Below, in pieces: positions 35,745 through 48,412 of a DNA stretch of 64,000 nt. The stretch lies in assembly GCA_002150815.3 (NCBI GenBank), contig NDFF03000098.1:186001-250000 (forward strand), in the 5' to 3' direction. Below the pieces are notes generated by a model. It did not search any database. It saw only the letters and a program-made list of their open reading frames with translations, and was not told where the DNA came from. A program made the translations under genes and the position numbers. How positions within the stretch are numbered: the stretch's first letter is position 1; each line of letters starts with the position of its first letter. Source of the stretch: Grammothele lineata. Lineage: Eukaryota; Basidiomycota; Agaricomycetes; Polyporales; Polyporaceae.

Positions 35745-37953
35745 TCACAACGTGACCACATCGCTCGGGCTCGCGAGCACCGCCGCGAGGTCCACTGGCT
35801 CGAGGTGCACTTCCAGCGCGTCCGGGCTGAGCCGCGAGGGGTGGAAGGACAGACGCATGTACGCCGCGAACCGCCCGTGCTGCGAAGCATTTAGCTGCAC
35901 CACCCGCGCGCCGCCCGGCCAGCCGTCGATGTGGTCTCGCGTACAGTCGTGAGCCGCTGGGGCCGTCGATGGGGTTTCCGCGTCTTGAGGTGTTGCGTCG
36001 AGCCGCTCTACAGTTGCCCATGGTGCGTCCATCTCTGACTCGTACGGCGGGACTTGCGGTCTCCGTGATGGCGAGCGAAACAGAGCGCAAGGGACTGAAT
36101 AGCGTAAGAATTCCAGGGCACGACGAGGACCCGTCGGACGCCCATCCAGAGATGGAAGAATCGCGAACGATGAGCGGGTCACGGGCACGAGAATAGGCCA
36201 GCTAGAGGTATCTTGCATGCCCCGTGTACTGTCCCGATCGAGGGAGAGCCGCGTCGGTTCGCCGCCCGCAGGGGTGGGGGCACAGTGCGCACAGCGGCAG
36301 CATCGCCCGAAACGCACTGCGATTGCTACGAGCCCGTCCCGGTACTCGAACTGAAGCGGCGGGCAGCCCCTCCAGTCGAGCGGAACGTCGCCCGGTAGAG
36401 GGAGAACAATGTGTGCGCCCCTCGAACGTAGCGTGTCCGTATGGGCGGCAGTGAACCGGAAGGGCGCTGTGAGTGTGCGGTTGACTGCGATGATAGCCCG
36501 GGATGGGGGCGGGGCGTGTTGGTGTGTGAGGTACGTTGAGTTCCAGTAGGGGCCGACCGGCTGCCCACTATGAGTGGGATGGTACAAGGAGGCGCCGAGG
36601 AGAAGAAGGCGCGGGTGGCGTGCGGCATAAAGCGGACCGTTGGGGCTGGATGAGGAGAGAACAACGGAGAGGCGGAGGGCAAGTGGGCGGGAGTCAACAG
36701 AGCAGAAGAGGAGCGCGAGACGTTCGTCGTGCCAATCGAAGACAGGGAGACGCACGAGCGCGCCGTGAGACGTGAGAGCAAACTCAGGATGTTGAGAGAA
36801 GTCCCAGAGTTTAACCTGATGATACTCAGGATCCGCGGCCTAAGAAAACCCAAAATCAGTCGAAGAGAGCGCGGGCGCAGAAGAAATGATAGGGACATAC
36901 GGATGCCGGCGTGAACTCTATATCACTCCGGCAGAAAGCAGAGGGGGAGGGCGCAAAAAGAGACGACTCAGAACTACAATGAGCGTCATCTTCCCTCTGC
37001 CCCTCAACCTGACCATCATCGTAAATATCGCCCCAGGCGAACAGAGACGTATCGGCGGATTGTTTCATAATCTCCTCTTGAAGGCGCTGGAAAGCGCGTC
37101 TGCCCTCGCCGTAGAGAGTTGGCATGTTGACCCCGAAGATACCCATGAGGCAGTACGCCTCATCTTCCAACCGGGTTGTCATCCGCCGCGCGGCCCATGA
37201 CATGCGCTGAGCGATGCTGACGTCCTGCAAGGGTGTCTCCAAAGCCATAACACTTCGTGGGATACCCGTCGTCTGTTCGAGTAGCCCAGCCAGCTCCGCC
37301 TTGGTTCCGAATACTTCCCACTCCTGGGAGACGAAGACGACAAGCTCTGGGGCGAGGAGTTCCTGCAGTGTCCAGCCGCGCGTGTGCCATTTGCTATTCC
37401 GGAAGCGCACCTGGAAGCGCTCGCTATCTGAAAGATCAGGCTCGCTGGCGTTGTTCCATGTGTACGGTTCCGGTGCCACTTCGAAAGGATCAAAGACCTC
37501 AACGCGAGGGACATTCTCCTGGAACTTTGGTACCTCAATGTTAGTCCGTTCGCCGTCTTCTCCTCTCGACGTGTTGTTTCGGACGAGTTTGACGTCGGAG
37601 AGATAAGCGTAGCAGACCTCCGCGAGGGAGTAATACCGATACATCGAGTTGATCGCCTCGGAAAGCTCCGCGCTGCTCGACTTATCGATACAACAAGTGT
37701 CGATCCAGATCCATCGGAAGCCATGCTTGGCTGCGAGCCGGCAAGCCTGGCGGATCTTGGGCGATACCCGCTTGAGCGGGTTGCGCGCGAACAGGCCGCG
37801 CTTCCTGTGGAGGGCTCGGACGTCCTGGAACGTCTGCTCGGGCGGATCGGGGGCCTTAGCCCACACGTGGGAGAGGATGGCGTACCCGCCGGGGACGTCC
37901 TCAGGCGAGTTGAAGAAGTGGAGCTCAGCGCGGTCGGTGCTGAGGAGCCACAT
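35745..37953 (-). CDS. HET D: divergent HET-domain protein, frame mismatch at intron
   Basis: The first exon (37953-36901) encodes MWLLSTDRAE, YAILSHVW, TCCIDKSSSAELSEAINSM (from 86), RGWTLQELLAP and MSWAARRMTTRLEDEAYCLMG ending in LYGEG, then SLFAPSPSAF. It lacks the coiled-coil insert of A-C but has an Asn/Glu-rich insert after YAYLSDV. The second part (36840-35745) encodes LTSHGALVRLPVFDW, VPLDWRGCPPLQF and CTRDHIDGWPGGARVV, matching the common C-terminal module. The only good donor (GTATGT at 36900) leaves phase 0, while every acceptor tried needs two carried bases, so the two parts are out of frame. Either an unusual splice, a one-base sequence error or a real frameshift explains this. 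Coding content is otherwise clean. Confidence 0.78.
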
Positions 37954-39676
37954 GGGACACGGCGGATGAGCTGCAGGCTCCGGTGGTCGGCTTGACGGTT
38001 GTGATGGGGTGTGTTGAAACCAGCTTGAAATGACGAGTAGACGAGGGGGTCATGGACAAGTGGCAAAAGATGTATCTGAGGGAACGTACAACTTATGCAC
38101 GGCGCTCAACTTGGACACGTTGTAGTTGGGCTGTGGAGTTCAGGGTACCAAAATGGGTCTAAAGTTGGATGGTGGATCCTACATGAAGGCTCTGCTACTC
38201 CGGCAAAGGCTTGGCGGGGAAAAGCATAGGAAAACCACGTAAACCCGTAGTTTGCACAGCCAACTGTGGGTCAGGAGCACGAGGAAGTCGCGTGGCGTCA
38301 ACTTTGAAATGGTGTTGATCTCCTCGGAGTCTGGCAGAAGCTTGTACCAGCTGGAGCCTGGGAGGTACGACGACATCAACCTCTGTCTGGTGGTCTCTAA
38401 GAGCATGATACTTCAGTATTGAGGACAACATCCCACGCTCCAAATTCCAGCGTGACATACATAAACGTCGGACAGTGAAGATGACTGGCAGTCCGCAGAG
38501 GGCAGATCGGTTCGGCAAATCTCCTTCAAACGTGTATAGATCATAGAAGACGCTGATTGGGGGCATTGAAGCGCTGCGAAGAACCATGTCGACGAATTGT
38601 CCGCATGATGGGTACGGTGATGGATGAGGAGGTAAAAGTCGTCGTACAAGGGGCGCTGTAACTGTTGAATCGGGGTGATAGTGAGACGGCTTAATAGCCT
38701 TGGTTCTGGATTCGATATATGGAAGAGGTTGTCGGAGCCACAAAAAAGCAGGCCACTTTGCAACTCCGCTTATCTTAATTTCAACGAGCGTTGATACGAT
38801 CAGCATTAGTGACTTACTGCGTATTCATTAAGTACTTCTAACATCATCGTCGATGAATGGGTGTGCTGCAGCCTGCACTAGTAGACCTGGTGCGCATACA
38901 GCGCCAGATGAACCATAGATCGAGCTTCGAGAGTAGAATTTCACCACAATTGGTGTGCTCATGCCTCTTTCTAGACGTCAGTTGGAACTCCGCGCCGTCT
39001 TCGATTTCCGGAGTGCGCTCTCAAGCATATAAGAGACCGTTGGCCACGGACTCGCGCTTTTCGACTTCAATCACCTTCTTGACGGATAGCTAGCATTTCT
39101 CGACCTCATTTCATATATGCATCAAGAAGAGAAGACTCAGAACGTGCCAAAATATCCTTGCTGACTCCGCAGACAACGGTGTCTGTGTCAAGTTTTGAGC
39201 CCGGAAGATATTACGACGTGTACATTTTTCCGCCTCTTTCCGGATGCCGTTCCTCGCCCTGCCCTCTGCCTCACATGAGCCTTAGATGGCGCAAACGTGC
39301 GTACATGAACGCTAGACGCTCAACGCGACCTTGACAAAAAACAAGACACACCGCCCCGCTGAGCTATCCTCTTGCGAACAGCGTCCAGACGCGCTCAGCC
39401 GTTCTCGCCCGCGTCCCCGTGCCGACCGGGCAGAGAAGCATGCAGAAGATGGGCTCGAATCACCGCGCAGGGCCTCGCCCGAAATAGCTTCCGTGGCGAG
39501 GTGAGCTGGCAATTGGCCTCAATTGGCTTGCGGCAGCAGATTGATCATGAGGTGGCCCAGGACGATGCAAGGCGCATATAGGCACGCCGGGCTGCAAGCT
39601 CTTGTCGTCTTATCCGTCGCCGACCCTCTTCCTCCCCTTCGACGCACCTCTGTAGTCGCTTGTCGCTGCCGGGACG
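37954..39676. other. Intergenic, no gene supported
   Basis: About 1.7 kb. A minus frame at 38195-38806 (203 codons) and neighbours show no motif or codon regularity I can recognise. Contains the promoters of HET D and the arrestin gene. Confidence 0.4.
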
Positions 39677-42600
39677 ATGCTCGAGATTAAGAGACGCCTG
39701 GCACGCAAGGTGAGGCTGTACAAACATATGACGTAAAGGGTTGCCGCCCCTAACCCTGCACATGGACAGGACTCCGGCCCGGTGCAGGGAAAAATGAAGG
39801 CGAAAAGAGAGGGAGCGCCTTCAGGTACGTCTTCCGCCCGGTCTCGATCGTTGCGCGGACGTCCCTCACGTCCGCTGTGGTCCTCAGACCCCCGCCTCCT
39901 CCGTCCCGACCACCACCACTTCCCATTCATGCCCCAGTCGCCCAAAGCCGTTCCCCACAAGAATGCGCTCCACATCCGCCTCGCAGAGTCTGTCGTCTTC
40001 CTACGCGCCGGCGATGCCACCGGCAGGCAGAGAACGATACAGGCCGACGCCGCCCCTGGCATGGTCCGCGGCCTCCTCGTCCTGAATCTCGCAAAGCCCA
40101 CGCGCATCACAAGCATCGAAGTCGAACTCGTTGGAAAGACTATGACTGCTTGGCCCGAAGGTGTGTCCTTATCGCTCCGCCTGCAACCACTCCGCGCCCT
40201 CATCGCGCTCTAGGTGTAGGCGCGAGACGAGTCGAGATCACGGAGGAGCACGACATCCACTCCCAAACCTACGTCTTCTTCCGCGCCAGTCAGACCCCAG
40301 GCTCGAGCGGTCGTCGCAACCTCTCCGTTGGACCCGGGCTCGTCCTCGACCACGAGGATGAAGACCACTCCGAACAGTCAAGCGTCCTTCAGCCAGAAGG
40401 CCACACAGAAGAACGCCGTGGTCGCTCTCCGCCTCGTCGCCATATGGATGTGGACGCCACACGTTCTAACCGGCGATACATGAGTGTCGACCAAACCCAC
40501 TTTCAGCGCTCTTTCGTTGCCCACCGCGAAAACCCCTTACCATCTGTCGCGTCTCCACCCTACTCTCCGACCTGGTCGCTTGATGAACATACACAACAGA
40601 TGAGCCCTACATCGACAGTCATGCCCCGTTCCCCGTTCCCGAACGCGGACGACTCCCCCGCGCGCAGTTTCGAAGACCTGCGCCGCGCCCTAGAAGCCGA
40701 CCATCACGTCAACGGTAAGCGTCGACCTGACATCGGTGACCGTTGCGTCGCCGCTCATATTACAGACCTACAGACTCCCACCGGCCCGAGTCGCGCGCGG
40801 GACGCTCGTCGTCCTACTTCTGGCAGGGGCGCGACGCCGCGGATTCTCGCCGCGTGAGCCTCGATGAGGAGCCGCCCGAGTTTCAGCTCGGTTCGAGCAG
40901 TTCCCAATTCCACTACCCCGGGCCCTCTCGCGCGGCCGTCCGCGACTCGCGCACCCCTTCGCGGCAGCGGGATTGCGAGGGGGGCGACGATACGCTGCGC
41001 GGGCGCAAACATGGCAAGCGGTTCTCCTTTGCGAGCGCGCTCTTCGAGGCGATGAAAGACCGCGTGCGCTCGCGCTCCCCCATGGTCGAGCGTGAAGGAT
41101 CGTCGGCTGCTGCGCTCGTCGCGCACGGAGGAGACCAGACGCCTCCCCGAGGACGGACGATGGACCGCGCGCCAGCGCCGGCTGGCGAATACGGTCCGGT
41201 ACACAAGGAGTTGTCCGCGCTCGGGAAGGTCAGCGAGGCGCTTGGGTTCGAGCTGGATGATGGGAGGGAGCACGGCGATGGTTGGAAGGAGTTTCGGAAA
41301 GGTGCGTTTCATCCCTTTGGTACCTATTTCTTGCACACGCTCAAGCTTTCTGGCAAGGCGTGTACACCTACCCCATCTCGTTCGCCATCCCCGCCAACTC
41401 CCCACCCTCTCTGCAAGTCGAATACGGCTCCGTCACATGGAAGCTGAAGGCGGTCGTCCATCGCCCGGGCGCGTTCAAGGCGAAGTTGACCACGAGCCAG
41501 GATATCGCTGTGATTGCGAGCCCGGGCGAAGACGACACGGAGGATTCGGAAGCGATCGTCGTGGAGCGCCAATGGGATACGCAGATGCAGTATATGATCG
41601 TCATCTCCGGTCGCAGCTTCCCCATAGGCGGGGCGATCCCGATCAGCGTCACGTTCATGCCGTGGACGAAGATGAAGGTGCACCGGATATCGGTGCTTGT
41701 CGAAGGTACGTACCCAGTCCTACCCCGCCATCGCGCTTTCTTTCGATCTTGTCCTCATCGTACTCCCGCAGAGCGTGTCGACTATTGGACTGGCTTCCGT
41801 CGTGTTGCGCGGACAGATCCCGTAAACCGTATTTCTCTCGTCGCGCTGAAGCACCCCAAGAAGGACGGGCCTGCACTTCTCCCGCTCCTCTCGGACGACC
41901 CGGATGCGTTTAAGCATTCGCCTCTCTTCGAGCTCGTGGATCCGGAAGTAGATGACGTCAGCGAGCTTGTTGCTGGGTACATGGGTCCCGGGCCGTGGAC
42001 GTTCCGCAAGGAGCTGCAGCTGCCCAAGACGGGGCTGCACCCGACGAACAAGAACAAGCGGAGCAACATTTGCGTGTCGCACATGTTGAAGATCATCTTT
42101 CGGGTAGAGAGGGGGGATGATGTTGCGTTGGATCCCCAGACGGGGAAGCGGAAGCTATTTGACATCGTCGTTCAGACTCCCGTACATATCCTTTCGGTAA
42201 GTCTATGCGGCTCTTCGTAGTCCCCCCAATACTTATCCCTGCTTTTTTGTAGCACCTGTGCAATCCAGAACACACCGCTCTCCCTCCATACACCCAGCTT
42301 CCAGATTCTCCCGCCGCGGTGGTCTCCCCGACCTCCCACACCGCGCTTGCGGCGCTTGCGAACCCCGTTCCCATCGCCATCCCTGCACCCTCCTCTCCCC
42401 ACCCTACGTCCTCCTCTGCGTCCGCGAATGGCCCTGCGCCGAGTTCAATATCGGACATTCCCCTCACGATGAACATCCTCCCCCACGGCCATTCGCACAC
42501 CTCAAGCAGATCGACGTCACGCATTCCACCTGCGTCCCTCTCGGCGTCAGCGTCCGCGCCGGCGTCTACCTCCGCGTCTGCGGCATCTTCCTCCCTCTCC

Positions 42601-42945
42601 GTCGCTCACAGCAGCGACAGGCGCCCCTCTCCAAGCCGACTCGCGTCCGGGGACTCCCTCGAAGAGCGGCAACACACCCAGGCCCAGGCCCAGCACTTCT
42701 CCCTCCCACCCACCCCACAGCGCTCCGTGCACGCCGCGAGCCCGCCCGTCTCGCGCCGCGCGTCGGCGCTCCTCCCCGCCCCTGGCACCCCAGAGCTGTT
42801 CGAACGGCTCGTGGCGGGCCAGGAGAGCGAGGAGGGCGAGGCGCCGCCGTCGTACGAGGACTCGGTCGACGCCGCGGCGGAGTCGGCGAACGCTGCTGCG
42901 GAGGGGGTAGGGTCGGCGGGGCCGTCAAGCTTGTCTGGGCACTAG
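39677..42945 (+). CDS. Alpha-arrestin with PPxY motif
   Basis: Eight exons (39677-39709, 39770-39824, 39888-40160, 40214-40714, 40774-41301, 41358-41705, 41772-42196, 42253-42945) encode 951 residues. The arrestin fold is split by disordered sequence. The N-lobe strands are around ALHIRLAESVVFLRAG, GLLVLNLAKPTRITSIEVEL and HDIHSQTYVFF. About 330 residues of Ser/Arg/Pro-rich linker follow. Then come VYTYPISFAIPANSPPSLQVEYGSV, AVVHRPGAFKAKL and the C-lobe with IPISVTFMPWTKMKVHRISV and ICVSHMLKIIFRVE. The Ser/Pro/Ala-rich tail contains a PPSY motif (about 919-922) and LPPY near 730. PPxY motifs recruit the Rsp5/NEDD4 ubiquitin ligase, so the likely job is selecting plasma-membrane transporters for endocytosis. 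Longer than yeast Art proteins with similar lobes because of the linker. Confidence 0.88.
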
Positions 42946-43640
42946 GTTTGGCGCCTCGCGTTGGGTGGGGATGCGGGATTATCGATTATCTCTCGGCTGT
43001 GGCTGGGAGGAGGTTGCTTTCGGGATTGGGCACGCGGGTCGGAGGCCGCGTTCGGTATTATGATGCGAAAAGGGAAGAATTGGGGAAACGAATCTGTATG
43101 CTCTCGACTGACCGACCGACTGACGTTGACTGACTTTGTACTACGCTCTTACGTCTTAGTACTAATAATACCTGCCGCATGTGTTTCCTTAGCTTACTTA
43201 GAGACATCCCCATATGTTTCTCTTCCCCCTCTATCTGTGATGACGATACGACGACGGGCATCTTATGTATCGGTATGACTGGGCCCTTGGTTTACATACC
43301 ACGTACGAGTACACGTGTCTCGTGTATGCGTGTAATATTCTTGAGATGATCTGTTAGTAGCGTAGATTGTTATCCGCGTAATCCAGTCTGCTTGGACGTT
43401 CCACCTCGAGGCTGTAAAGCCGCCTTGCCTACGGGCTAGAAGTTCTCGCCAACCGTTGACGAAGGCAAGATTGTGGAGTTCGGGTCCGGGCGCGCAGATT
43501 AGGAGGTGGCACCACGAATACATGTGTGTATAAACCAGGAACGCGTAATCCAACATGTCTAAGCAACAGGAGACAAGACATTGAATGGGGAAATTCTACA
43601 AGGCGACGAGATCGCAACGTGGCAATGGCGAAGGTACCGG
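42946..43640. other. Intergenic between convergent arrestin and FMN dehydrogenase 1
   Basis: About 700 bp between two stop codons; carries the two 3' UTRs. Shadow frames of the arrestin tail extend into it. No gene seen. Confidence 0.5.
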
Positions 43641-46232
43641 TCACATCTTGGACTTGGGCTGCCGCAGGCGCGCGATTTGCATGCTCTCGTCTGCGCAAAC
43701 AATCCCGTTAGTAACTCGTTCGTTGTTTGTTTCCATCCTTCATCTCGCCCGACCAGCTTTACGTGGGGAAAGAACGAAGAGTGAAAAGGGAGTAGTGAAA
43801 GGGAGCACTCACAGTTAATGTTGTAGAGGTTGTCACCAGGCACGGAGACGATGTGCTGCGAGAGGGAAGACGCGTCGAGCATTTCGGGCACAACTTCGCC
43901 AATGTTCCGCGCGCCGAGGAGGCGCATGTTCATCTCGAACTCCTCCTGTGTGCGCGTGTCAGCGCGTGCTAACCCAAGGCGAAGTAGGAAAAGGAAGGAG
44001 GTGGGCGACGCACGTTCAAGATCGTTAGCGCGCGATCGACGCCATCCGCACCATACGCCGAGAACGCATAGATGAACGGCCGGCCCACGCCCACCGCGTT
44101 CGCCCCAAGAGCGATGGCCTTCAGGACGTCGTTCGCGCGGCGGACGCCCCCATCGACGAAGATCTGGAACTTGGCGTTCGGGAAGGACAGCCCGCGGTGC
44201 GCGCGGAGCTCGCGCACGGTCTCGGCGAGGATCTCGATCGCGGAGCGCGCGAACTCGAGCTGCCGCCCGCCGTGGTTGGAGAGCACGACGCCCGCGAGGC
44301 CGGCGTCGTATGCGAGGAGGGCGTCTTCCCAGCATTGGACGCCTTTGAGGATGATGGGCACTGGGTGCAGAGGCGCGACGTCAGAGCCTGTGACGTCACA
44401 CAGGTTGTGAGGAGAGAGAGCGCGTACTGTTGGTGATGCTCTTGAACCATGGGATGTCTTTCCAGTCGAGGCCGGGGTCGATGAATGACTGTCGGGTGTC
44501 GCGACGGGATCAGTGCCCGGACTAGAGCTAGCATGAGAAGGTGGCACTTACGCTGATGGCTCGCGCAGCACCCTGCGAACGATCGACCTTGTCCTGTTGC
44601 CTGTTCTCGGTCACCTCGGCCGGGTCGTCTGCATCGAACTTCATGCGCATGTCCTGGAGTACCGTGCAGGTGAGGTCGTGGTTCGTTCTGATGCGACAAA
44701 GAAGGAACAGACCTTCTCACGACGACCGAGTTGAGGTGCGTCGACGGTGATGAACAATGCCTTGATACCGCGCTTCTCGGCGTGCTGCACGAACTTCTTT
44801 GTAATGGCACGGTCCTTGTTGACATATCTGTGTGACTCGTTGGTGAGGACAGAGGATACGTGAGGAATGGATTACAGAATAATCTCACAGTTGGAGGAAC
44901 TGGACTTGTCCGGGCTGCGCCGCGTCCACGAGCTCGTCAAACGAACACGAAGCCAGTGTCGGAATCTGCCGAGACGCGAGTGAGCTTGTGTTCGCCCACA
45001 CAATGTCAGATATACGCACCATCTGGATGACACCGTGCTTGGCCGCAGCCCTCGTGAGATTCAGCTCACCGTCAGGGTGCCCGAGCTTGCCAAGCGCGGT
45101 GGCAGACTGAGGTGGCGGAATGAGTCGTGGTCATACACGCGGAGCCTGAGGGTACTCACGATGTACAACGGCATCTTTGAAGCATGGCCGAGAATCTGGG
45201 TTGACCAGTCGACGTTCGTGACGTCGCGGAGGATTCTGGGCCTCCACCATAACCTGTGGAATATCATTCCCGTAAGTGCCCGTTACATATAGTCGCACGG
45301 AGGTTTGCCCACCGGTGATAAGCTGCATGGTTCTCGCGGTGCGTAATTTCATCCTCAGCAGCAGAGCTATAGTAAGCCCACGCCTTATCGGGAATCACGA
45401 GCTTCGCAATTGCCTATGCGTATGTTAACATCTGACGTAGTGACGCAGTAGATTACACGCGAAGGTACACTGCGCTCACCTCGAAATCATGTAGGTTCAG
45501 GATCTCGGAGAGCGGGGGTCGGTTCGCGACACGCTCTAACCGGGCCTTCTCCTCGTCCGTGACTTCCACCTTCACTTTCTTCACTGTGCTTGGATCTACT
45601 GAACCTAAACTATATAGTTTGTCAGAAACCTCGGAAACACGAGATGACATGACATAACTTACTGCTTCTCCGGGGGAAGGTTGTTCGTGATGGCGTCTGG
45701 TGGGTGGATGGGTTCGTATTCTGCACTGTAAACTGTATGTTCACCTGTTCTTCCTGGCACCGGGAGTGCAAAGCTACTCACGTTGCGTCCTTTCCTGCGT
45801 ACTTCAAGATGATCTTACTTCCGCCGGGGTGGTCTTGTTCGGTACCAATGAGTCCGAGCTTATCAGACTCCGCGGAGTATTATGAACTTACCGTCCAAGA
45901 AGTCCGTGACATCATACACCTTTCCTAAACGCCAACTATCAGCACTTGTACCTGTATCACAGATCGCAGACAAGAACCGTGGACTAGTGGTCATTTGGGG
46001 TAGGGCGCTGTGATGTCATGTAACTTCATCACAAAACAGCTTGCTCCGGCAAGCTCACAGGCCTCGTACTCATACGGGAGCAAGGTTGTCTTCGCCATGT
46101 ACAATAGACGCTTCCCAGCGTGTGTTTGCAAGAAGAAGTAGACAGCTCACCATGCACGATAATCCAGCAGCTATCTCGCGAGTTATGTTGCGCAACTTCC
46201 TGACCCGAGAGTATCTTGCCCGCGCCTGACAT
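43641..46232 (-). CDS. Flavocytochrome b2-type FMN dehydrogenase 1, PTS1 end
   Basis: Fifteen exons give 508 residues. Exons: 46232-46151, 45924-45892, 45833-45782, 45725-45663, 45609-45480, 45413-45313, 45253-45160, 45106-45020, 44965-44889, 44827-44713, 44653-44552, 44488-44428, 44360-44014, 43945-43813 and 43690-43641. A cytochrome b5 heme domain starts at residue 8; its axial His residues are H40 (HPGG) and H63. The FMN domain follows, with AYYSSAAED, QLYVNKDR, FITVDAPQLGRRE, SNHGGRQ (catalytic His about 362, Arg about 365) and VDGGVRRANDV. Members oxidise a 2-hydroxy acid, or glyoxylate, and pass electrons through heme to cytochrome c. There is no mitochondrial presequence, and the C-terminus is PKSKM, a peroxisomal targeting form. 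That fits a glyoxylate dehydrogenase better than lactate dehydrogenase, but specificity is inferred. Confidence 0.9.
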
Positions 46233-48412
46233 GTTTTTGAGAGAGAGTCCCAGTCAGCGAAATTGGGCGTCGCGTTCCAGGAGGGAGACGGGGTGGTGAT
46301 GGTTGGAGGACAAGAGGGGCGACATGTTCCGTTCACGGGTCGAGCTCAAAACCGTTGGCGACGGCTCGAACGTCCTGCGACCCCGTGGGGCCGGCCCGAA
46401 TGACCCGGCGGAATCGGGCGTCCGCCCCGAGCGCCTCTCGGACGCCTCTCGGTGCCGATCCTTCCGTTTTGCCTTGCCCGCCAATCCAAGCAGCCCTCTT
46501 TGTCACAATCTCTTCCAGCGACATCCGTCTGCACAACACAACTCAAGGCTTCTTGAAGACCGCGTATCTTGCGTTCCTACAGGTCATCTTTTCAGGCAGC
46601 AATCGCGCACGAACTCGTAAAGCTGTTTGCACCGTGGCACCAACTCGGGTGCGCGAATCAGGAGGCACGGAGGCCCGTTGCAGGCGAAATTGGACATGCT
46701 TACGCATGTTCTCTCGGTGTGTTCAGTTACGCGGTTGTCCCTTATCCTCCATTGACGTACACGAATGGTGTTCTCAATGACTAGGTATGCCATGACACGG
46801 GTGTCGACATCCGCACAAGTCAAAGCGGATCCTCGCACCGAAAACGTGCCAGCATAAACGAGGCACGGGTTCGAAACTCTCCGATTACTGCTTTCTGCCA
46901 GTGCGGTCCCACATCGTCCGTGGGCATGCTTCGCAACTCCATCCCACACAAGTTGGTTGTTGCTTCTAATGCGCACTCGTGACGTTGTGGGTCCACCCTC
47001 CCATGAAAATAGCAACGCCTTAGGTTGCGATGTACAGCTGATTACCCACACTGTCGCTGCCTTACTTGGGGCAAGTTCCACAAATCGTCCATTCCGTTCA
47101 ATGGCTTATACGTCGTCCCATCCATCTCCTCAGTGGTCGCCATGGGGTTTACAAGAGGCAATTTTTTCGCCATGACCCCTCTTGATGTTGACGACAAGGA
47201 TCTCGACTATATCACTCACGACCTACTAGTACAAGTCGTCCCGCCTTCTGACGTCAATATCGCGGACCAGGCCAAGCCCGTCAATGATCGGCGTTTTCAC
47301 AGTCTCTCGCGTTGCCCTCGCGGTCCTGCGCAGCTTCGTATCCTCCCCATCGGCATGATTGCATCCATCGTCGAGGAGGCGCGCCCGGGATTGTTCACTT
47401 CTCCGCATCCTATTCAACTTGGTTCGTGGGCGGCGATCGCGCGCACCGCATCCACGTCTGCCGCGGGCCCCGCGGCGACGGACAACGCCTTATGCTCTGC
47501 TCTGCGTCTTCCATCCTTATTGGTAAAAAGCTAGCAGTGCGTGACGAATGTCCGAGGGATAAACAAGAGATCTCGCTTGAGCCGCCTTCGTAAAGGACGT
47601 ATGCAGAGAATGCCGGGAAAATGCGTGCAACTCGCCAGGAGGTGCGCGGGAGGAATAAGGGGAGGGTCCACTGCGTATGAGTCTTGACAGATGGCAAGGT
47701 GTCCTCCGCTTCGGGAGAAGAATGGAGGGGGAAGGGAGTCTGGACCGGCCATCATCAACACATGGCGCACGTTGTTCCATGCATCCGGAAAGATGACCTT
47801 TTGTTCTGCGCCTTCACCGCAGTGAACGCCGTCTCGATTCTGTGGGCGTGCGTTGACGAGCCAATGCCACTAACAAGATGGCAGGAACTGTCGCTATTGA
47901 AACGCCCGTCCACTTTGCAGCAGAGCCCGCGCCTCGTGCGGGAGCTCGCACAAGGCTGGAATCTCAGAAGCATGATGTGTCCCCACGTCCGATCACGCTC
48001 CGTGAGTGTTCTATCGTTGTCTGGTTTCTAGATCGTTAGAAGTGATTGTATAACTGACGTCTTTCCCCTACCTGATGCACCAGGCTTCCGCGGTCCACTG
48101 GCACAGGCTATGTACGATGCCCCGCAACATGAGGCATGCGCGCTCTGACCGTGTCGTCGACGGATGCTTGTCTAGGACATGCACACTACGTACGTATGCA
48201 CGCCGCGGCTGCCCTACGCACGTCGCAGACAATAGCGCTCGGGGAAGCTGATATGTGAGTGCTCGACGGTGCACCCTGGGAATAGCCACCTCTTTGGCCT
48301 TGACGAGCATCCGATTCCAACGATCGATAATCGCTCACATATAGACCGGAGAGGCATTTCGTCTCCGTGCTCCCCATTCCACCCCACCTCGTTGGTTTGC
48401 TGTGGTCGCGTT
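46233..48412. other. Intergenic, one unassigned ORF
   Basis: About 2.2 kb. Contains the promoter of dehydrogenase 1. A plus-strand frame at 47025-47534 (169 codons, with MTPLDVDDKDLDYITHDLL) has no identified motif and no clear splice partner. It may be chance or the remains of a gene. Confidence 0.4.

Noticed and set aside
36326..36898. 190-codon minus ORF overlapping HET D
   Set aside because: A third frame over the intron and module exon; the overlapping frame carries the conserved HET module motifs instead.
15921..37953. Idea that the region is a secondary-metabolite cluster
   Set aside because: No polyketide synthase, NRPS, terpene synthase or tailoring enzymes are present; the genes are HET, protease and single transporters.
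42258..43133. 291-codon plus-strand ORF
   Set aside because: Shadow frame of the alpha-arrestin Ser/Pro tail continuing into the 3' flank.
43641..46232. Calling the dehydrogenases mitochondrial L-lactate dehydrogenase (CYB2)
   Set aside because: No mitochondrial presequence, and the C-terminal SKM points to peroxisomes; the neutral family name is safer.
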